Source: Candidatus Melainabacteria bacterium (lineage in GTDB: Bacteria; Cyanobacteriota; Vampirovibrionia; LMEP-6097). Taken from it: 18,212 nucleotides of DNA. Numbering within the stretch: the first letter of the stretch is position 1; each line of letters starts with the position of its first letter. The notes under the pieces are model-generated. The model ran no database searches, was not told where the DNA came from, and worked only from the letters and a program-made list of their open reading frames with translations. Below are positions 5,950-13,936 of this stretch, in pieces. The DNA is taken from positions 1 through 18,212 of the forward strand of contig JAPPOW010000196.1 in the NCBI GenBank assembly GCA_028817775.1, in the 5' to 3' direction. The translations under genes and the position numbers were made by a program.

Positions 5950-8494
5950 GCATTATGGTTTTGCTTTTGCAGAATTCGTAGACTACTATACTTGCGAGCG
6001 AATATATCAAGATGATAGCCCAGTCAGAAAGTCTTAATGGAATAGTAGCAAGGATTTGGTTGAAAAATGGTGTGTATATAGCGAGCAGATAAAGTAGCAT
6101 GCTCAAAATAGTTGCATATACAAGTAATTTATTTGAGAATGGGTTGACCTGCCAGACATGAGCTTTGATTGAGCGAATGGCATAGACGCCAACTAGGGTG
6201 GTGATACCAAGGCAAACGAAAACTATGGTTCTAGCGTGCTCCAGGCTGTGGCCATTGGATTGTAGCCACATAAATAATCCAAGTAAGGTGAAGTCCATAA
6301 TTAGAGCGTAAGCAACTATCAATTTGAAGTAATTTTTGTTTATTATAGCTTCGTACTTTTTGCGTGGTTTACTTTGCATTACTTTTTCGTCGAGCTCTTC
6401 AAAACTAAGTGAAATTGCAGGGAAAGTATCCTCGACCAATTTAACCCAGAGTATTTGTGCTGGTAGTATTGGTAGTGGCAGTGCTAGTAGGATTGAGCCG
6501 GTAACTATAATCATTTCGGTTGAAGAATCAATCAGTAGGCAGAGAATGACTTTGCGTAAATTGTTGAAAATGATTCTACCTCTTTTGATTGCTTCAACAA
6601 TAGTCATAAAGTTATCATCAAGCAAAACCAGATCAGCAGTTTCTTTGGTAATCTCGGTACCTGAACCAACTGCTACTCCGATATCTGCTTTTTTGAGGGC
6701 TGGTGAGTCATTTACACCATCACCAGTCATAGCAACGATTTCATCGTTTGTTTGTAGTGCTGAAACGATATTGATTTTGTGTTTGGGTTCGACTCGAGCA
6801 AAGACTTTGATTTCTTTGACTCGTTGGCGCAGCTCTGTACTAGAAATTTGTTCAAGCTCTTTACCTTCCATGACTGACTCTTCTTTAATTTCAAAGCCAA
6901 GCTCGCGTGCTACTGAAATTGCAGTACGTTTGTGGTCACCAGTGAGAATGATAGGCTTGATACCAGCTTGCAGGCAGAGTTTGATTGCTTCTTTGGCTTC
7001 TGGGCGAATTGGGTCCTTGAGAGCAATAAAACCAAGAAAATTAAGCTCTCTTATTTGACTTAAGTCAAAAACTTCAGGTTTTCTAGGATAAGATTTGCTT
7101 GCTAGAGCCAAAATTCGATAACCAAGAGCTGTTATTTCTTCGCATTCTTGACGAAACTTATCCAATTCCTTATTGTCCATTTTACTAAGGCTAAGGATTT
7201 TTTCTGGCGCGCCTTTGATATAAGCGATGCATTGTTCTCCATCTTGATGCAAGCTTGCCATTAATTTCTGACTTGATTCAAAGGGAATTTCAGCTAGTTG
7301 TGGTTTGAGTTTGCTTAATACTGCTCTATCGATACCTTGCTGGCGGGCTGCTTCAAGCAATGCTCTATCGGTCGGGTTACCAATTGTTTTAGATTTCTCT
7401 TCACTTAATCTTGCTTCATTACAAAGGCAAGCGGCTTCTAAAATATCTTTGTTTTGGATTTGGTCAGAAGCTGGACTGAGATGCGCTAGTGCCATTTCAC
7501 CAGTAGTCAGAGTGCCAGTCTTGTCGCTGCAAATAGTAGTGATGGAGCCTAGGGTCTCTGCTGCTAGCATCTTTCGCACTAGTCCTTTGTGCTTGGCTAG
7601 CTTTTGCATACCAATTGCAAGGATGATACTCATTGCTGGCATCAAGCCTTCTGGTACCGCTGCAACTACCAAGGCAACAGAGGTGAGAAACATTTGATAG
7701 ATTGGTTTCTCCGACCAAATGCCAATTAGAAAAATCAATATATTGAGCAGGACTAAGACGATGCTAAGTTTCTTGCCAAAATCAGTCAATTGTCTTTGCA
7801 GTGGTGTTTGTGCTTCTTTTGTTGCATGAAGTAAGCTGGCAATTTTGCCAATCTCACTTTGGGCACCAGTGGCAACTACAATAGCTTTACCTTGTCCACC
7901 ACAAATGCTACTGCCCGAGTAGAGCATATTAGTTCTCTCTGCTAGCGGAGTTTCAGCTGGAGACTTGCCTGCTTGCTTGTCAATGCTCAGTGATTCACCA
8001 GTGAGAGGAGCTTCGTTGACTTCCAGATTATTAGTTTCAATTAGGCGGGCGTCAGCGAGAACCTTGTCACCAGCTTTGACCACTATGATATCTCCTGGCA
8101 CTATTAGGCTTTGATCAAGGATTAATTCCTTGCCATCTCTAATTAGGCGAGCCTTGCTGCTAATGATTTTACTTAGAGCAGCTAGTGATTGATCTGCTTT
8201 GTACTCTTGGATCACACCAATGATGGTGCTGATTAAAATCGTGACACTAATAATTGCTGCATCAAGCAGATGCTGACTTAGAAAACTGATAACTAGTGCA
8301 AAGGCAAGTACATAAATGAAGGGATTGGTGAATTGGCCAAATATGATTGACAATAAGGATAGGCTTTTGGCTCGAGCAATTTGGTTAGCCCCATATTGCT
8401 CTAACCTTTGTTTAGCTTCTGCTTGGCTTAATCCTTGCTCAGAGCTTTGGAGCTGGATCAAAAGTTCATCAAGTTCTTGACTATGGTTAGTCAT
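5942..8494 (-). CDS. P-type cation-transporting ATPase (P2A, Ca2+-ATPase-like)
   Basis: An 850-residue P2-type ATPase pumping cations across the membrane. Order: cation-ATPase N-terminal region, M1-M2, actuator domain with TGES, M3-M4 with VAAVPEGL, phosphorylation motif DKTGTLT (Asp about 324), nucleotide domain with KGAPE, hinge TGDGVND (about 590), then M5-M10. The M4 Glu and the M5 Glu (SSTEM) match SERCA ion ligands, but M6 reads VKLVEDTFPA, with Lys where SERCA has Asn796; Asp800 is kept. Ion specificity may therefore not be Ca2+. A longer frame reaches 8566, but I chose ATG 8494 because MTNHSQELDELL fits the family N-terminus and gives an 8-bp overlap with the PRC gene, mirrored at its own 3' end. 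Confidence 0.93.
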   Translation of the reverse strand: MTNHSQELDELLIQLQSSEQGLSQAEAKQRLEQYGANQIARAKSLSLLSIIFGQFTNPFIYVLAFALVISFLSQHLLDAAIISVTILISTIIGVIQEYKADQSLAALSKIISSKARLIRDGKELILDQSLIVPGDIIVVKAGDKVLADARLIETNNLEVNEAPLTGESLSIDKQAGKSPAETPLAERTNMLYSGSSICGGQGKAIVVATGAQSEIGKIASLLHATKEAQTPLQRQLTDFGKKLSIVLVLLNILIFLIGIWSEKPIYQMFLTSVALVVAAVPEGLMPAMSIILAIGMQKLAKHKGLVRKMLAAETLGSITTICSDKTGTLTTGEMALAHLSPASDQIQNKDILEAACLCNEARLSEEKSKTIGNPTDRALLEAARQQGIDRAVLSKLKPQLAEIPFESSQKLMASLHQDGEQCIAYIKGAPEKILSLSKMDNKELDKFRQECEEITALGYRILALASKSYPRKPEVFDLSQIRELNFLGFIALKDPIRPEAKEAIKLCLQAGIKPIILTGDHKRTAISVARELGFEIKEESVMEGKELEQISSTELRQRVKEIKVFARVEPKHKINIVSALQTNDEIVAMTGDGVNDSPALKKADIGVAVGSGTEITKETADLVLLDDNFMTIVEAIKRGRIIFNNLRKVILCLLIDSSTEMIIVTGSILLALPLPILPAQILWVKLVEDTFPAISLSFEELDEKVMQSKPRKKYEAIINKNYFKLIVAYALIMDFTLLGLFMWLQSNGHSLEHARTIVFVCLGITTLVGVYAIRSIKAHVWQVNPFSNKLLVYATILSMLLYLLAIYTPFFNQILATIPLRLSDWAIILIYSLASIVVYEFCKSKTIMHD

Positions 8495-9272
8495 CTTTGA
8501 GCTTGCTGTCGAGTTTCTCGTAGTCTTCAACATTGGCACGGCTGGTCTTGACCAATCTGCCCTCAAAGTCGTAGTGCTTCAAGACATATTCGCGGTTCAC
8601 CGGCTCGAAAGAATCATATTTGGGGCATTGTTCTAGCTCAGCCTTGCTCATATCGATAGAGACTAATTGCTCATCGGTTTCAAAACCATCGACATGGAAA
8701 TTAGAAACCAAGACATCACCAAAAGGATAAATGCCATTGGTATCAACCACTAGAAACTTGATTTCCCAAGCTTCATCATCAACAATAAAGTCCTTGACCT
8801 TGCCTGCTGGCTTGCCACCCTTGTCAATAACTTTATAGCCATCAACTACTGCAGTGCAGCGCAAGTCTTTATCACCGGTAGCTTCAACTACTTCCTTGAC
8901 AGCATCAGTATCAGGGAACCACATCGGCAGCACGCTACCACTCCACGGGTCAGCTAAATAGAGAGCAGCAAAATTGCGCTTGTCAATTAATTCATGTTGG
9001 GCTGAAACTGGCAGATCAGAGCTATATGGTTGTGCTTCTTTGATTTGCTTTCTACTGAGATCAACATTGATACTTTGTTCCGCGAGCACTACTCTAAAGG
9101 CAGCTGCTGGTAATATCAGCACGTCCTTATCATCGAGCCAAGAGTCGATATGAACTACCAAGTATCGTACTTGCCAAGATTCATCATCAAAGTGCAATGA
9201 TCTGACTGTACCAATCTTGCCATCAGTTGCATGGAGAGAATATCCTCTAAGACTGTCAACGCTTCTTAGCAT
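8487..9272 (-). CDS. Tandem PRC-barrel domain protein
   Basis: A 261-residue soluble protein with two PRC-barrel-like domains and no signal peptide or membrane segment. Domain 1 (about 1-60) has GYSLHATDGKIGTVRSLHFD and VRYLVVHIDSW. Domain 2 (about 145-205) has GKPAGKVKDFIVDDEAWEIK and FLVVDTNG. PRC barrels occur in photosynthetic reaction centre H subunits and RNA-processing factors such as RimM, and commonly in uncharacterised bacterial proteins like this one. The C-terminus is acidic and basic mixed (SKLKDD). It leads an apparent operon with the ATPase and exchanger, so a role in regulating or scaffolding that transport system is possible but unproven. The start follows an extended -10 box by 6 nt. 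Confidence 0.85.
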   Translation of the reverse strand: MLRSVDSLRGYSLHATDGKIGTVRSLHFDDESWQVRYLVVHIDSWLDDKDVLILPAAAFRVVLAEQSINVDLSRKQIKEAQPYSSDLPVSAQHELIDKRNFAALYLADPWSGSVLPMWFPDTDAVKEVVEATGDKDLRCTAVVDGYKVIDKGGKPAGKVKDFIVDDEAWEIKFLVVDTNGIYPFGDVLVSNFHVDGFETDEQLVSIDMSKAELEQCPKYDSFEPVNREYVLKHYDFEGRLVKTSRANVEDYEKLDSKLKDD

Positions 9273-9278
9273 GTATTA

Positions 9279-9287
9279 ATTGTATCA
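9279..9287 (-). promoter_or_regulatory. Extended -10 promoter of the PRC-ATPase-exchanger operon
   Basis: Read on the minus strand, TG-A-TACAAT ends 6 nt before the ATG of the PRC gene (9272). The nonamer and spacing are identical to those before the nitroreductase gene. No Shine-Dalgarno sequence is present, which predicts a leaderless mRNA. Confidence 0.5.
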
Positions 9288-9328
9288 GTTCCAGTGTCAT
9301 CAGGTGTGTAAGCGCTTGGAGGACCACT

Positions 9329-9415
9329 GTCATCCTGAGGAATGCCAAAGGCATGACGTCAGGATCCCTGTGTGGAACCAATGAGATCCTGACGCCCTAA
9401 AGGGCTCAGGATGAC
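9329..9415. repeat. Cloverleaf palindromic element, copy B
   Basis: An 87-bp element in the divergent region between the PRC gene and the RNase gene. The outer stem is 9329-9339 with 9405-9415. Tip 1 is ATGCC-AAA-GGCAT (9342-9354). The central stem pairs 9355-9366 with 9384-9394. Tip 2 is GCCCT-AA-AGGGC (9394-9405). The right end is only 4 bp from the -10 box of the RNase gene, so the element occupies the -35 zone of that promoter. Confidence 0.88.
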
Positions 9416-9419
9416 ACAG

Positions 9420-9425
9420 TATAAT
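9420..9425 (+). promoter_or_regulatory. -10 box of the beta-CASP RNase gene
   Basis: A perfect TATAAT ends 7 nt before ATG 9433. The -35 region would fall inside palindromic element B and has no TTGACA-like match. Because transcription should begin about 7 nt after the box, the more distal ATG at 9427 would be too close, which favours 9433 as the start. Confidence 0.5.
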
Positions 9426-9432
9426 AATGATT

Positions 9433-10788
9433 ATGAAGCTTAGCTTTCTTGGTGCCACTGGTACTGTTACTGGCTCTAAATATTTACTAGAAACAAGAGG
9501 CAAACGCATCTTAATTGATTGTGGTTTATTTCAAGGACTAAAAGAATTACGTTTACGCAATTGGGCTTCGCTGCCAATTGATCCAGCTAGTATTGATGCA
9601 GTCTTGTTGACTCATGCTCATTTGGATCACTCTGGTTATCTGCCGCTCTTGGTGCGCAATGGCTTTGCTGGACCGGTTTATTGTACCCAAGCTACTGCTG
9701 ATCTTTGTTCTATCTTGCTGCCTGATAGTGGTCATATCCATGAAGAAGATGCCAGCCGGGCTAATCGTTATGGCTATACCAAACATCATCCTGCTCTGCC
9801 TTTGTATTCAGAGAAAGATGCTTGGCTAGCTTTGGATCAGTTCAAGCCACTGGAGTTTAGTAAGCAATATCATATTGATAAGAAAATATACTTTCGTTTT
9901 GAGCCGGTAGGGCATATATTGGGAGCTTCATATATTAGGATTGATGATGGTTCTTTGTCAATTACTTTCTCTGGTGATTTGGGCCGTTATCAAGATCCGG
10001 TGATGCGTTCACCAAGTCCTCTGCAGGACACTGATTACTTGGTTGTCGAATCAACCTATGGTGACCGCTTGCACGAAGCTAACGACTTACAAAATAACTT
10101 GGGTCAAATTATTAATGAAACCAGTAGCAAGGGTGGTTCGGTGATTATTCCTGCCTTTGCAGTTGGTAGAGCTCAGGCAATTCTCTATCATATTTACAAA
10201 CTTAAAGAACGTGGAGTGATTGCCGACTTGCCAGTTTACTTAGATAGCCCGATGTCGATCAAGGCAACTGATGTTTTTTGTAAAAATCATCGCCTGCATA
10301 AATTAAATGAGGAAGAAGCTTACAAAGTTTGTAATGCTGTCAAGCAAGTCTCCACAGTTGAAGAGTCTAAAAGAATAGACCACTCGCCATATCCTTCTAT
10401 TATTGTTTCAGCGAGTGGAATGGCTACTGGTGGTAGAGTCTTGCATCATCTCAAGGTCTTCTTGCGTGATCATCGTAACACTGTATTGTTTGCAGGTTTT
10501 CAAGCTAATGCCACTCGTGGTCGTAAGATGCTTGAGGGAGCAGAGACAATTAAAATTCATGGTGAACATATCCCGGTCAAAGCTAGAATCGCTAATCTTG
10601 AGGGGATTTCAGCTCATGCTGATTACAAAGAAGTGATGCAGTGGTTAGAAACAATGAAAGCAAGACCTAGTAAGGTTTTTGTCACTCATGGTGAGGAGCA
10701 AGCAGCACTAGCTATGGCTACTAGATTGCGGGAAGAATTTGGTTGGGATGTGGAAGTGCCAGAGTATCTTGATTCGGTTAACTTGTAA
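9433..10788 (+). CDS. Beta-CASP metallo-beta-lactamase-fold RNase (CPSF73/YSH1-like)
   Basis: A 451-residue metal-dependent ribonuclease of the beta-CASP branch, the family of CPSF73 and bacterial RNA-processing homologues (COG1236 type). The N-terminal MKLSFLGATGTVTGSKYLL is typical. Zinc ligands are in HAHLDH (about 61-66), GHILGAS and FSGDLGRYQDP. Beta-CASP motifs follow: VVESTYGDR, IIPAFAVGRAQ, and VSASGMATGGRVLHHL. A final SAHADY with THGE supplies the last His ligands. Length is normal and no KH domain is seen. It probably acts in mRNA turnover or maturation in the cytoplasm. An ATG two codons upstream (9427) is less likely given the -10 position. It is convergent with the acidic secreted protein gene. 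Confidence 0.92.
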   Translation: MKLSFLGATGTVTGSKYLLETRGKRILIDCGLFQGLKELRLRNWASLPIDPASIDAVLLTHAHLDHSGYLPLLVRNGFAGPVYCTQATADLCSILLPDSGHIHEEDASRANRYGYTKHHPALPLYSEKDAWLALDQFKPLEFSKQYHIDKKIYFRFEPVGHILGASYIRIDDGSLSITFSGDLGRYQDPVMRSPSPLQDTDYLVVESTYGDRLHEANDLQNNLGQIINETSSKGGSVIIPAFAVGRAQAILYHIYKLKERGVIADLPVYLDSPMSIKATDVFCKNHRLHKLNEEEAYKVCNAVKQVSTVEESKRIDHSPYPSIIVSASGMATGGRVLHHLKVFLRDHRNTVLFAGFQANATRGRKMLEGAETIKIHGEHIPVKARIANLEGISAHADYKEVMQWLETMKARPSKVFVTHGEEQAALAMATRLREEFGWDVEVPEYLDSVNL

Positions 10789-10793
10789 TTAAT

Positions 10794-10883
10794 GTCATCC
10801 TGAGGAACAGCAAAGCTGTGACGTTAGGATCCCCCAGATTCCGCAATGGGATCCTGACGTCGTCTTCGACTCCTCAGGATGAC
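10794..10883. repeat. Cloverleaf palindromic element, copy C
   Basis: A 90-bp element and the best-preserved copy. The outer stem is 10794-10804 with 10873-10883. Tip 1 is ACAGC-AAA-GCTGT (10807-10819). A central 14-bp stem follows, with one G-T pair, centred on GGATCCC/GGGATCC. Tip 2 is GTCG-TCTT-CGAC. It begins 5 bp after the RNase stop and is followed directly by an intrinsic terminator. Confidence 0.9.
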
Positions 10884-10885
10884 AA

Positions 10886-10918
10886 AAAAATCCCCGGACC
10901 GAAGTCCAGGGATTTTAC
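10886..10918. terminator. Bidirectional intrinsic terminator
   Basis: The stem pairs 10887-10894 with 10909-10916 and GGAC 10896-10899 with GTCC 10904-10907. The loop is CGAA, with one C/A mismatch. A runs on the left and T runs on the right give a U tract in both directions. It lies between the convergent RNase gene (+) and the acidic secreted protein gene (-) and would serve both. Confidence 0.8.
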
Positions 10919-10945
10919 TTATATTACAGTCAAATCAATTATGCT

Positions 10946-13663
10946 TTACAGCTTGATCTTAAGTGTCTTGGCTTCAAGATCACCAATGGTGACACGACCA
11001 TAGTAAGTTGTGTCGCCATCCTCAAAGACAGTAGTATAAACACCGTCATCAAGTTTGTTGAGTTTCTTGCCAAGATTGAATTGAATTAGCTGCGCTGACT
11101 CACCTTCAACAAGCTTACCTTTCAGCTTAATTGCTTTTTGCATTTTCACTGTGCTTGTTCCAGGTGCTAGAAGATATCCAGTAACTTTTGAGAAGTCAAG
11201 ATCTTCTACGCCTGCATTCGCTGTAGTCAATTCAATTGTTTTACCGTCTAGTTGAGTAACAAGCTCTTTGGTAGCTTCCTTATCAACACTGATGCTTTCA
11301 ACACTTGCATCGCCATCAGCATATCCAAGGTTTACTTCAACCTCATCTGCACTGATTGTTGGGTCAACAATTACAGGAACTACCGTTCTGCTCTTAGCAG
11401 CTTTGGCTTTACCAATTAGGTAGACACCTTTACTAGCAGTAACTTTCTTAGCTTTTTTGCTAGTGTTGATTCCAACTACAGTTTTGACACCGGCATCAAC
11501 TGAAGTATCATCGCTAGTCAAAGTGAACAGAGTTCTTGCTTTGTTTCTAGCAACTTTGTGATGACCACCATCGTGGCTACCGCCACCATCGTGACTGCCA
11601 CCATCGTGACTGCCACCATCAGCTGGCTTAGGCTCATGATGTTCCTCTACTGGTGCAGGATCTGCAGTTAATACAGGCTCTTGTTCCACTACAACTGAGT
11701 CTCCTGGATTTTGACCAGCATGCTCGCCAGTAGGATCTAGACTTGGGTCCATATGAACAAAGTCTTCTTCGGCGCCACCAAAGATGTCATCCTGACCACC
11801 TTCAGCTGGTTCTTCAGCTGGTGCATCTTCAATAGCTTCACCATCTTCTGGTACAAATCCATCAGGTGCATCAACGTAGACTTCACCATCATTGTATACG
11901 ATCTCATCACCAGGTTCGTCACCATGGGAGTCACCAGGTTCATCACCGTGGAAGTCATCTTCTGGTGGTGGCATCTCTGCAAAGCCACCAAAGTCTGGTC
12001 TTTCGTCTTCGCTCATTGATTCCCAGTGTGCTTGTGCTTCTTCTGGAGTGAATGCAGCAAACTCATCACCAAGGTCACCTAGCATCTCTTTAACAACCTC
12101 TGGTGGATACCATTGCTCATCAGAGTTTGGATCACGACCACCGTAGAACTTTTCAGCCATATCAAATTCATGATCTTTGTATTCTTCAATTTCATCAAAG
12201 TCCATACCAATTTCATCGAAACCAATATAGCCATCGAATTCTTGTATACCATGCTCAGCTAAGACTTCTGGTGGCATGTATTTGAAGTCATCACCAAACT
12301 GTCCAAGGTCGAAATCTGCTGGCATCTCATCATATTCATGCTCTTCCCAATCGCCATAGTCTTTACTATGATCATCTTTCCATTCTTGAGCATGTGCAAG
12401 CATGGCAGCTTCCATCTCTTCAGACATAGGTCTTTCGTAAATATTACCTCTAGGCTTATACTCAGTCTGGAAGCCCTTTGGAGCTAATAGAGAATCAGCA
12501 TCACCAGAGAAAAATGGAGTTTCAGCCATCATTTCAGCTTTGATTCGCTCATACTCAGCAGCATCCATAGCAGATGCACCAACCTCTTCAAGATCGAATG
12601 GTCTGTATGGCATGTTTTCAGGCATTTCGAAATGTTTTTTCATCTCATCTGTCATTGCTGCCATCATGTCGCCAAATTCTGCAACCTCATCTTCTTCAAA
12701 GTTCATTACAAAAGCGGAACCCCAAGCACCAGGTTCATTAGGTAACTGATCTGGGCTATCAACTCCCATACCATCGAACAAAACACAACCATCGTGAAGT
12801 TGAACATCATCACGTGGCATGAGTGGTCCTGGCAAAGAAGACATATACGGATCTATGATTGATGTATCAAAGTCACCGCGGTAGCCTTTGTCATTACCTG
12901 CAAGTGCAAGGAAAAATGCTTTACCTTCCTCACCTTTTTGCATGAAAGCTGGTAAGTGAAGTCCAATAAATTCTGGTCCAGCAGCAAAATCAGCTAGATC
13001 TTGTTCACTAGCCTCAACTGGAGCGGACGGGTCAAGTTCACCGTCTTCATTCAGCTCTAAAGCTTCTGTTGCAGCAACTTGGCAAATTAGTAATTCTTCC
13101 GGCTCTACAATAAAACCAGCTTCTTCAACTGCTTCACCAATTACACCAGAATTGAATTTTAGGTTAGCTTCAATAGTGTCTCTAGCATCTGCAGCAGGTA
13201 TTTCTGAAATTTTCTTACCAGGGAAATTCTCCTCTAAAACTTTAGTAATGTGATCTCCTAGGTATGAATTCATTCTATCTATACCGTCTTGGTCAGCTTC
13301 TTCTAAAAGTCCTGTGTCTGCAAGAATCTTAGGGCCAAGGAAAGCTACTGCCGTATCAACAAAGTCTGGTTTGTCGAGCACGTCTTTCTCAGCGTCATAG
13401 TCACCAGGAACATATTCAGCATAGGTTCCTTCACTATCTGTAATTGAATACATGATGTTCGCGTCGTCTGGAGTTCCTGCTGGAATCTCACCGGTTGCGT
13501 TGCCCTCAGCATCTTCAGTTAGACTGCCGATAGCACTTTTAGTACCGTCACCATCAATCAAGAACATGGTTCCAACGGTATCTCCTTCTTTTGCCATTGC
13601 AGGCAAAGCAAAATTAGTAATAAAACTAGTTAAAACTAATAAGCTACATAATTTTCTTAACAT
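10946..13663 (-). CDS. Large secreted acidic, His-rich protein of unknown function
   Basis: A 905-residue protein that I do not recognise. Residues 1-24 are a signal peptide ending ALPAMA, so it is exported. The bulk (about 25-670) is very rich in Asp, Glu, Met and Gly. The mature part has few cysteines, LLICQ and HDGCVLF being the two I see. A tandem HGDEPGDS/HGDEPGDE lies near 575-590, and a GGSHD-repeat, His-rich linker near 680-702. The last 200 residues are different: basic and Thr/Val-rich (NTSKKAKKVTASKGVYLIGK), probably a separate beta-rich domain. The composition suggests binding of divalent cations at the cell surface or in a matrix; this is inference. It has a good ribosome site (AGGGAG about 10 nt upstream), unlike its neighbours, plus its own terminator, so it may be highly expressed. 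Confidence 0.85.
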   Translation of the reverse strand: MLRKLCSLLVLTSFITNFALPAMAKEGDTVGTMFLIDGDGTKSAIGSLTEDAEGNATGEIPAGTPDDANIMYSITDSEGTYAEYVPGDYDAEKDVLDKPDFVDTAVAFLGPKILADTGLLEEADQDGIDRMNSYLGDHITKVLEENFPGKKISEIPAADARDTIEANLKFNSGVIGEAVEEAGFIVEPEELLICQVAATEALELNEDGELDPSAPVEASEQDLADFAAGPEFIGLHLPAFMQKGEEGKAFFLALAGNDKGYRGDFDTSIIDPYMSSLPGPLMPRDDVQLHDGCVLFDGMGVDSPDQLPNEPGAWGSAFVMNFEEDEVAEFGDMMAAMTDEMKKHFEMPENMPYRPFDLEEVGASAMDAAEYERIKAEMMAETPFFSGDADSLLAPKGFQTEYKPRGNIYERPMSEEMEAAMLAHAQEWKDDHSKDYGDWEEHEYDEMPADFDLGQFGDDFKYMPPEVLAEHGIQEFDGYIGFDEIGMDFDEIEEYKDHEFDMAEKFYGGRDPNSDEQWYPPEVVKEMLGDLGDEFAAFTPEEAQAHWESMSEDERPDFGGFAEMPPPEDDFHGDEPGDSHGDEPGDEIVYNDGEVYVDAPDGFVPEDGEAIEDAPAEEPAEGGQDDIFGGAEEDFVHMDPSLDPTGEHAGQNPGDSVVVEQEPVLTADPAPVEEHHEPKPADGGSHDGGSHDGGGSHDGGHHKVARNKARTLFTLTSDDTSVDAGVKTVVGINTSKKAKKVTASKGVYLIGKAKAAKSRTVVPVIVDPTISADEVEVNLGYADGDASVESISVDKEATKELVTQLDGKTIELTTANAGVEDLDFSKVTGYLLAPGTSTVKMQKAIKLKGKLVEGESAQLIQFNLGKKLNKLDDGVYTTVFEDGDTTYYGRVTIGDLEAKTLKIKL
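11565..11620 (-). repeat. Short tandem repeat coding the GGSHD linker
   Basis: One 18-bp and two 15-bp units beginning CCACCATCGTG (11565, 11583, 11598) plus a partial unit at 11613. On the coding strand they give repeated Gly-Gly-Ser-His-Asp. The high identity of the units suggests recent slippage. The unit length is a multiple of three, so copy-number change keeps the frame. Confidence 0.85.
11907..11954 (-). repeat. 24-bp tandem duplication in the acidic protein gene
   Basis: Two 24-bp units, 11907-11930 and 11931-11954, differ at three positions and code for HGDEPGDS-like octapeptides. This is a second in-frame, slippage-type expansion in the same gene. Confidence 0.8.
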
Positions 13664-13846
13664 ATAATCTAATCTCCCTAGATCATTTAGCCCAGCTTGA
13701 ATAACATCTGAACATGATTTACCTTAAAATAATTTAAGATAAGTCATGACATTGATATCATATACAAGTTGAGCTTTTCTACGCTCAAGACTCTCTATCG
13801 GCTGATGCCAAAATAAGCTGAATTATATTTTCTTAATCTAGCTTAG
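13664..13846 (-). promoter_or_regulatory. Leader and promoter region of the acidic secreted protein gene
   Basis: No gene is seen. On the minus strand the ribosome site AGGGAG lies about 10 nt before the ATG at 13663. A possible -10 box TATGAT (plus 13757-13762) would give a leader of about 85 nt, without a clear -35. The leader contains a perfect hairpin CTTAAA-ATAA-TTTAAG (13723-13738). A further hairpin TTGAGC-N8-GCTCAA (13769-13788) lies just upstream of the -10. GTCATGACAT at 13743 also occurs at 15943. Promoter placement is tentative. Confidence 0.4.
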
Positions 13847-13936
13847 GTCATCCTGAGGAGCAGCTTGCTGTGACGTCAGGATCTTCTAAAATATGAGTAA
13901 AAATTTATGGGATCCTTACGCTTCGCTCAGGATGAC
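13847..13936. repeat. Cloverleaf palindromic element, copy D
   Basis: A 90-bp element with outer ends 13847-13857 and 13926-13936. Tip 1 is CAGC-TT-GCTG. The central stem includes GTCAGGATC against GATCCTTAC, and a short right tip reads ACGCTTCGCT. It lies between mtnC and the acidic protein gene, and its right end runs into a tandem array that enters mtnC. Confidence 0.85.

Noticed and set aside
6336..7058. Plus-strand reading frame of 240 codons, and a similar 130-codon one at 7305-7697
   Set aside because: Both are opposite the P-type ATPase, are Ser/Leu/Ile-rich, and resemble no protein. They are shadows of the true gene.
8495..8566. N-terminal extension of the P-type ATPase to ATG 8566
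   Set aside because: The extra 24 residues lie wholly inside the PRC-barrel gene and do not resemble the ATPase N-terminus.
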